Positions 50,636 to 54,412 of a stretch of 54,412 nucleotides of DNA are shown piece after piece. The position numbers and the translations under genes were made by a program. Source of the DNA: Saccharofermentans sp. (GTDB lineage: Bacteria; Bacillota; Clostridia; Saccharofermentanales; Saccharofermentanaceae); NCBI GenBank assembly GCA_024403795.1, contig JAKSRD010000012.1:1-54412 (forward strand), read 5' to 3'. Each line of letters opens with the position of its first letter. Within the stretch, counting starts at the first letter, position 1. The notes beneath the pieces are model-generated. The model did no database searches and was not told where the DNA came from. It saw only the letters and a list, made by a program, of their open reading frames with translations.

Positions 50636-51154
50636 TTAGTGCTGTACTCTGACTTTTTTTGTCAGGAAATATACTGCTGTTCCGACTGCAATACCAAGTA
50701 CTGATCCAAATAGGACATCCGTCGGGAAATGAACGAAGAAGTACATTCTGCTGAATCCGATCAAAGCAGCAAATACAAGCGCTGCGATACCTGCTTTTCT
50801 GTGATGCCAGAATATTGATGATGCCGATGCGAATGCGAGCATGCTGTGAACTGACGGGCAGGAGAATGAACTCGGTTTGCTGACAAGAAGTTGTACTGTC
50901 TCATCTATCATGCAAGGTCTTGGTCGAGCGATGAGGTCTTTAAGGAGGCCGTCACCTATATAATATGCAATGATATATGAGGCAAGTACACAGAGACCGG
51001 TCTTACGTGTTTTGGGAATGAAAAGAAGAAGTATTCCCAGCAGTATCCAGATCTCACCCTTCGAGCCGACTATATTATTGAAGATCGTGACCATCATGGA
51101 ATCCAACGCGGGATTATGTAAACTCTGTATCCAATAAAGAATGTTGAATTCCAT
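50636..51154 (-). CDS. PAP2-family phosphatase
   Basis: A 172-residue membrane protein. ATG 51154 (MEFNILYWI) is chosen behind TCAGGTGA; GTG 51163 is an alternative. Five to six hydrophobic segments hold the three PAP2 motifs: KDLIARPRP (K-x6-RP), CPSVHSM (PSGH with G replaced by V), and SRMYFFVHFPTD (SR-x5-H-x3-D). The family includes undecaprenyl-diphosphatases and lipid phosphatases. The PSVH change in the middle motif is unusual but the catalytic histidine is retained. Fourteen to twenty bases separate it from both neighbours; operon gene. Confidence 0.85.
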   Translation of the reverse strand: MEFNILYWIQSLHNPALDSMMVTIFNNIVGSKGEIWILLGILLLFIPKTRKTGLCVLASYIIAYYIGDGLLKDLIARPRPCMIDETVQLLVSKPSSFSCPSVHSMLAFASASSIFWHHRKAGIAALVFAALIGFSRMYFFVHFPTDVLFGSVLGIAVGTAVYFLTKKVRVQH

Positions 51155-51169
51155 GTCCGTCACCTGAGA

Positions 51170-51511
51170 TTACTTGCCTGTTGAAACGAATCCTAATTCC
51201 TTGCAAAGGATCTTCTGTGCCTTGGATGCGAATCCTGCATTTGCGCCGAAGCTCAAGTTCAGGAGGCTCTCGCCTGCACCGCTTGCAATGATCGTTGCCT
51301 TGTTGTCGTTTTCTCTGTTCTCAAGAACTACTGTAAGAGAAGCAAAACTGTTTGTTCTTGCGTAGAACTTCTCAAAAGAAAGTACCATTGAATCGCTTCC
51401 AACTTTTGTTGCCGCAACCTGCTTTACGCCGCAAGCTGCCGTGAGCTTCTCTGATACTTCGTTGTAATCGCCGATTCTCTCGTTGCGAATAAGATTGATG
51501 ATTTCTGCCAT
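51170..51511 (-). CDS. Hypothetical protein, first gene of the CPBP/PAP2 operon
   Basis: A 113-residue protein; ATG 51511 (MAEIINLIR) follows GGAGG at eight bases, and the in-frame ATG at 51526 falls inside the ribosome site. The sequence is soluble, with alternating strands (MVLSFEKFYARTNSFASLTVVLEN) and a glycine/serine-rich segment (IIASGAGESLLNLSFGAN) that resemble small DUF6054-type proteins, though I cannot be sure. It begins the operon with the PAP2 and CPBP genes; spacing to PAP2 is about 15 bases. Role unknown. Confidence 0.65.
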   Translation of the reverse strand: MAEIINLIRNERIGDYNEVSEKLTAACGVKQVAATKVGSDSMVLSFEKFYARTNSFASLTVVLENRENDNKATIIASGAGESLLNLSFGANAGFASKAQKILCKELGFVSTGK

Positions 51512-51786
51512 TTTCTGATCCTCCATTTGGCTGTTTTGTTTTGTTTGATGAGGTCAGTATAACTGCCTTACCTTTCTGCAACCTTAATCGGCTCTTAAGT
51601 ATTGGTATGCCTCATTTTTGCCTTTATTTTGGGTGGGGACGCGGATCTTTAAGCAATGACTCAAACAACATCTTTGACCATACTTGAATTAGTATCATTA
51701 TTCATAGTCGGTTGTGTCGCTGAAGACTATTTTTCTCAAGTAGTACAGTTGCGAACTTGTGTCTATACCTTTTCCACGGGCATTTT
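51512..51786. other. Promoter-side gap of the operon
   Basis: About 275 AT-rich bases. No clear promoter pair is marked for the minus-strand operon. No gene seen. Confidence 0.3.
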
Positions 51787-52130
51787 TATCCCAAATTGCT
51801 GTTCCTGAAAGTTTGGGATAAGAATGCTGAAAGAGTTTATCCCAAAAGTCTTTTTTAGCGTAGATTGGGATAAGATTCGAAAAGAGTTTTATCCCAAATC
51901 CACGATTCTTCCTTGTTTGGGATAAGAAGTGATCTCATTTCTTATCCCATTTTCGAGATATTATCTATTTGGGATAAATCCTACCAATATTCTTATCCCA
52001 AATTGCCAATTCTGAGAGTATGGGATAAGAATGCTGAGAGAGTTTATCCCAAATGTTGCTTTTTACAAGGTTTGGGATAAGAATCGAAGAAAGCTCTATC
52101 CCAAATCTCTGATTTTGAAAGATCGGGATA
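51787..52130. repeat. Array with word GGGATA/TATCCC, period 52 bp
   Basis: GGGATA starts at 51815, 51867, 51919, 51971, 52022, 52074 and 52125 (spacing 52, 52, 52, 51, 52, 51). TATCCC starts at 51787, 51838, 51890, 51943, 51994, 52045 and 52097. The fuller word is TTTGGGATAAG and its complement. Orientation alternates throughout with centre distances of about 28 and 23. Interiors vary, although GAATGCTGARAGAG recurs twice. Same plan as the 74-bp array at 24027, with a different word. Confidence 0.95.
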
Positions 52131-52399
52131 AAGAGAATATGCCCGCAATACAGTTCTCAGACATCTTGTGGTCAAAAACGCGAAAAGAACTGCTATCTCA
52201 CCAGGCAGTTCACAAGGTCCCCCGCTCTTCCCCGCCCTGGTCAGAGGCCGATTCGACCCTGATAAGCAGCTCGAAAACCCTGATCGGCGAATGGATTGGT
52301 TCAGCTTCGGCACCTCCGACAGATCGCTCAACGGCGCTGACAGTAACAATGTTACAGGCTTCCCGGGAGCTGCCGGAAGCGTAAAGGTGCTGACACCTC
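52131..52399. other. Non-coding gap after the array
   Basis: A plus-strand frame of 86 codons at 52168-52428 exists, but it lacks a ribosome site, has no family resemblance, and runs into the TauE gene on the opposite strand. I regard the segment as non-coding. No terminator for the TauE gene is clear beyond a weak AGGTGCTGACACCT hairpin near 52386. Confidence 0.4.
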
Positions 52400-53176
52400 T
52401 TACTTCAGATAATTCACTGCAAGAATAACGGCTGACGTCACGATCATGACAACGCCGACAATGCGGTTAAGAGTCTTCTCCTTAGCCTTGTTGGCGATCT
52501 TCGCGGCGATCCGCGCCCAGATCAGAGTAAAGATCACGCAAAGTATCAGATAACGGGCATCAGGAAGTCCGCCGATGACAAAATGGCTGAGGCCGCCCGT
52601 AAACGCCGTGAAAGTCATTATGAATACGCTCGTTCCGACTGCCACATGAAGCTCGTAACCGAGGAAAGACGTGAGCACGAAGAGAAGCATCATACCGCCG
52701 CCCGCACCGACAAGGCCGCAGATACTGCCGACGATCACACCGCCGATTATGGCTTTGATGATGCGCTCCTTGGGAGAGCATGCTTTCATCTGTTCTTTGG
52801 TATTGCGAACCGGGAAGATAATGAACTTCAAGCCCAGAAAGATCATCGCAAACTGCGAATAACTGCTCATGGCACGGTCCGGCAGGAACTTAGCCAGAAA
52901 ACTTCCCACTCCCGTCATGACAAGTACGCTGATCAGAAGCGGAAGACTGTTCTTGATATCCAGATTCTTGTTCTTCTTGTAGGTCCAGGCACTTACCGCG
53001 CTTGCCAAAACATCGCTGGCAAGACCGACACCGATCGCCTGATACGGCGGAACATCCAGAAACACCATGAGCATCGGACCGATTACCGCTGCCGCACTCA
53101 TTCCCGCAAATCCGGTACCTATTCCGGCACCGGCTCCCGCGAAGAAACAAACCAAAACTGCGATCAGGATATCCAA
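52400..53176 (-). CDS. TauE/SafE-family anion exporter
   Basis: A 258-residue membrane protein starting at TTG 53176, behind GGGAGA at ten bases. Eight hydrophobic segments form two repeats; the first begins FFAGAGAGIGTGFAGMSAAAVIGPML (glycine-rich family mark), the second is GGVIVGSICGLVGAGGGMMLLFVL. TauE/SafE proteins export sulfite, sulfoacetate or other organosulfur and carboxylate anions. Substrate cannot be read. It is the last gene before the AT-rich right edge. Confidence 0.88.
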   Translation of the reverse strand: MDILIAVLVCFFAGAGAGIGTGFAGMSAAAVIGPMLMVFLDVPPYQAIGVGLASDVLASAVSAWTYKKNKNLDIKNSLPLLISVLVMTGVGSFLAKFLPDRAMSSYSQFAMIFLGLKFIIFPVRNTKEQMKACSPKERIIKAIIGGVIVGSICGLVGAGGGMMLLFVLTSFLGYELHVAVGTSVFIMTFTAFTGGLSHFVIGGLPDARYLILCVIFTLIWARIAAKIANKAKEKTLNRIVGVVMIVTSAVILAVNYLK

Positions 53177-53277
53177 GGTATAAATATCTCCCTACTTAAT
53201 AGTTAGGTATTATACCATCGTATAAATTCCTGCCCAAATGCGTGCACCACTGAGCTTAAATAACGGATAAAGTCTGG

Positions 53278-53330
53278 AAACCCTTGATTTTCAAGGGTTT
53301 TCATTTTCTTCGTCAAAAATTCGTCAAAAA
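53278..53330. other. Hairpin and direct repeat at a composition boundary
   Basis: AAACCCTTGA (53278-53287) pairs exactly with TCAAGGGTTT (53291-53300) around a three-base loop, and TTCGTCAAAAA is repeated at 53309-53319 and 53320-53330. Composition changes here from the TauE region to AT-rich DNA. It could be an old attachment or recombination junction; no integrase gene is in the window. Confidence 0.4.
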
Positions 53331-53352
53331 ATTATTTAACTATAGAACTTAA

Positions 53353-53676
53353 GCGAAAGGCATCACACAGGAATATTTGGCTGAAATGTTGCAAGTGTCT
53401 AGACAGGCTGTATCTAAATGGGAGGCTGGAACAGGTTATCCGGAAACAGATTAAATTGTGATTGCAACATTTGATGGAAGTCAGACAGTCGATTGTCTAT
53501 CAGTACGATATGATAAAATACTATTCCATTCAAAGAATGAACCCGCTTATATTTTGATGGCGGTTGACAGGGTTGGCTTCTTTGGTGCACACACTGTTAT
53601 ATTAGGATGGTATGACAAGACTAATTTAAATGAGTTGGAAAATTTTGATTTAGTGAACGATAACAAATCATAATTT
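53353..53676 (+). pseudogene. Broken HTH regulator
   Basis: A plus-strand frame holds an XRE-type helix-turn-helix (AKGITQEYLAEMLQVSRQAV and SKWEAGTGYPETD, 53353-53451), then a stop TAA at 53452-53454, and continues open in the same frame from 53455 to 53673 (GGAAGTCAGACAG.. region), coding about 73 residues. A stop also precedes the HTH at 53350. The gene therefore lacks a start and carries an in-frame nonsense codon. The C-terminal part has no recognised domain. The AT-rich base use sets it apart from the TauE gene. Confidence 0.65.
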
Positions 53677-53697
53677 AATCCGTCAGTTGGATTGCAC
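53658..53697 (+). repeat. Direct repeat copy 1, before the dCMP deaminase
   Basis: TTTAATCCGTCAGTTGGATTGCAC begins at 53674, preceded by TAACAAATCATAA. It has a small internal hairpin (AATCC...GGATT). The second copy, with two or three differences, is at 54254-54294, 597 bases further on. Confidence 0.85.
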
Positions 53698-53730
53698 ACA
53701 TAATTAGAATAGAAGAGGATTGGTTGAGAT

Positions 53731-54216
53731 ATGGTTATATCTACTGGAAATACAAGAGTTTCAAAAATAGACACATACTTGAACTGTGCAGAAGTATTTG
53801 CACATAGAAGCACATGCCTTAAGAGAAAATATGGAGCAGTTATTGTAAAGGATGATGTGGTTATTTCAACGGGATATAATGGCTCTCCTAGAGGAAAAGA
53901 AAATTGCTGTGACATAGGCGAATGTCCAAGGATAAAACTCAATATGCATCAAGGTGAGGGTTATGGTATTTGCAAGGCTGTTCATGCAGAGGCTAATGCA
54001 TTATTAAATTGTTCAAGGGAGCAAACGATGGGTGCTGATCTGTATCTTACTGGAATTAATCCAGAAGATGCATCAATTCATATGGCAAAACCATGTCCAC
54101 TGTGTGCAAGAATGATTATGCAAGCAGGTATCAAAAATGTTTATCTTAGGCAAGGTCAGGGAGTCGATAACTATAAAGTTGTGGATGCAAATGATTTGGA
54201 TTGGTGTTTAGAATAG
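53731..54216 (+). CDS. Deoxycytidylate (dCMP) deaminase family protein
   Basis: A 161-residue enzyme at ATG 53731, with GAAGAGG upstream. The zinc motif is complete: HAEANALL (about residues 90-97, with catalytic glutamate) and KPCPLCARMIM (PC-x2-C, about 122-132). The order and the N-terminal CAEVFAHRSTCLKRKYGAVIV with TGYNGSPRGKENC fit the ComE operon protein 2/dCMP deaminase type, which converts dCMP to dUMP for thymidylate supply. In phages and mobile elements such genes are often extra copies. It lies between two direct repeats and has AT-rich base use unlike the chromosome, so it is probably acquired. Confidence 0.88.
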   Translation: MVISTGNTRVSKIDTYLNCAEVFAHRSTCLKRKYGAVIVKDDVVISTGYNGSPRGKENCCDIGECPRIKLNMHQGEGYGICKAVHAEANALLNCSREQTMGADLYLTGINPEDASIHMAKPCPLCARMIMQAGIKNVYLRQGQGVDNYKVVDANDLDWCLE

Positions 54217-54253
54217 ATTTTTATGCGGAAATTGAGATTTTATAGTTCCAAGA

Positions 54254-54294
54254 TGAATAACAAATTTTAGTTTAATCCGTTAGTTGGATTGCAC
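54254..54294 (+). repeat. Direct repeat copy 2, after the dCMP deaminase
   Basis: TTTAATCCGTTAGTTGGATTGCAC at 54271-54294, preceded by AATAACAAATTTTAG. Pair of 53658-53697. Confidence 0.85.
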
Positions 54295-54389
54295 CGAAAA
54301 TTTAATCGTGCTATCCAACTTCAATAATGAAGACTTTAAACGAGTTACTAAATTCCGATTTTCCTTTCATGGGATTATATCAAATTAGG

Positions 54390-54412
54390 ATGGTATTGAT
54401 GGATGAATCGAG
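54390..54412 (+). CDS. Possible start of a further gene, cut by window edge
   Basis: TTAGGA at 54385-54390 stands nine bases before ATG 54399, in frame with an ATG at 54390; seven codons or fewer are visible (M-V-L-M-D-E-S). Too little to name. Confidence 0.3.

Noticed and set aside
51787..52130. Origin of replication with DnaA-box-like repeats
   Set aside because: The repeated word GGGATA/TATCCC is not a DnaA box (TTATNCACA), there is no dnaA or dnaN gene, and the words alternate in orientation.
52168..52428. 86-codon plus-strand frame
   Set aside because: No ribosome site, no family resemblance, and it overlaps the 3' end of the TauE gene on the other strand.

Overview
The window looks like chromosome of an anaerobic Gram-positive Firmicute, most likely a gut or rumen Clostridia (Oscillospiraceae/Saccharofermentans-like). 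This is inferred from gene content: lipoproteins with lipoboxes, strong AGGAGG-type ribosome sites, several CPBP/PrsW membrane proteases, zinc-ribbon plus DUF6273 proteins, a WG-repeat lipoprotein, a DUF5067-like lipoprotein, HU, and xylan-side-chain enzymes (GH115, SGNH esterase). No rRNA or tRNA gene was recognised.

Layout. 1-420 is the end of an IS21-like element. 421-6518 is a visibly AT-rich accessory island: a truncated BrxA-like (DUF1819) remnant, then a tightly packed six-gene plus-strand operon (GIY-YIG protein, DUF2262-like protein, C2H2 zinc-finger protein, coiled-coil protein, Hsp70-like ATPase with shortened C-terminus, small protein). I match it to no named defence system, and it is the best candidate for a new protein-based system here. 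6780-15754 holds a zinc-ribbon/DUF6273 protein, a TetR-CPBP pair and a minus-strand block with a membrane-anchored ECF sigma factor and a Sufu-domain protein. 16312-29978 holds an MFS transporter, lipoproteins, a NUDIX hydrolase, a double-glycine-leader peptide, a MATE pump, a HAD phosphatase, an HTH-CPBP pair, the GH115 glucuronidase and small proteins. 29979-41417 holds an rRNA/tRNA 2'-O-methyltransferase, two tandem zinc-ribbon membrane paralogs, a C-A-T-PlsC synthetase, HU, a YhhN protein, an SGNH esterase and a lipoprotein. 41664-53176 holds PrsW, a WG-repeat lipoprotein, a two-gene ABC exporter, an LRR protein, a three-gene CPBP/PAP2 operon and a TauE-type exporter. From about 53200 the DNA is AT-rich again, with a broken HTH gene and a dCMP deaminase bracketed by direct repeats.

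The most striking non-coding signal is a set of intergenic arrays of short inverted words. Each array has its own word (for example TACCGATA/TATCGGTA at 24027-24432, GGGATA/TATCCC at 51787-52130, and TCATGC, TCAGGTAAAAC and TTAGTCCAC at 19461-19805). The words alternate in orientation with nearly constant period (74, 52, 64, 64 and 55 bp) while the DNA between them varies. They are not CRISPR arrays, and I know no description of them.

How genes work together: GH115 and the SGNH esterase fit removal of glucuronic acid and acyl groups from xylan fragments. The TetR-CPBP and HTH-CPBP pairs look like small autoregulated membrane-protease units. The NRPS-like/PlsC protein probably makes an acylated amino-acid lipid. 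All functions are read from motifs by eye; no database search was possible.
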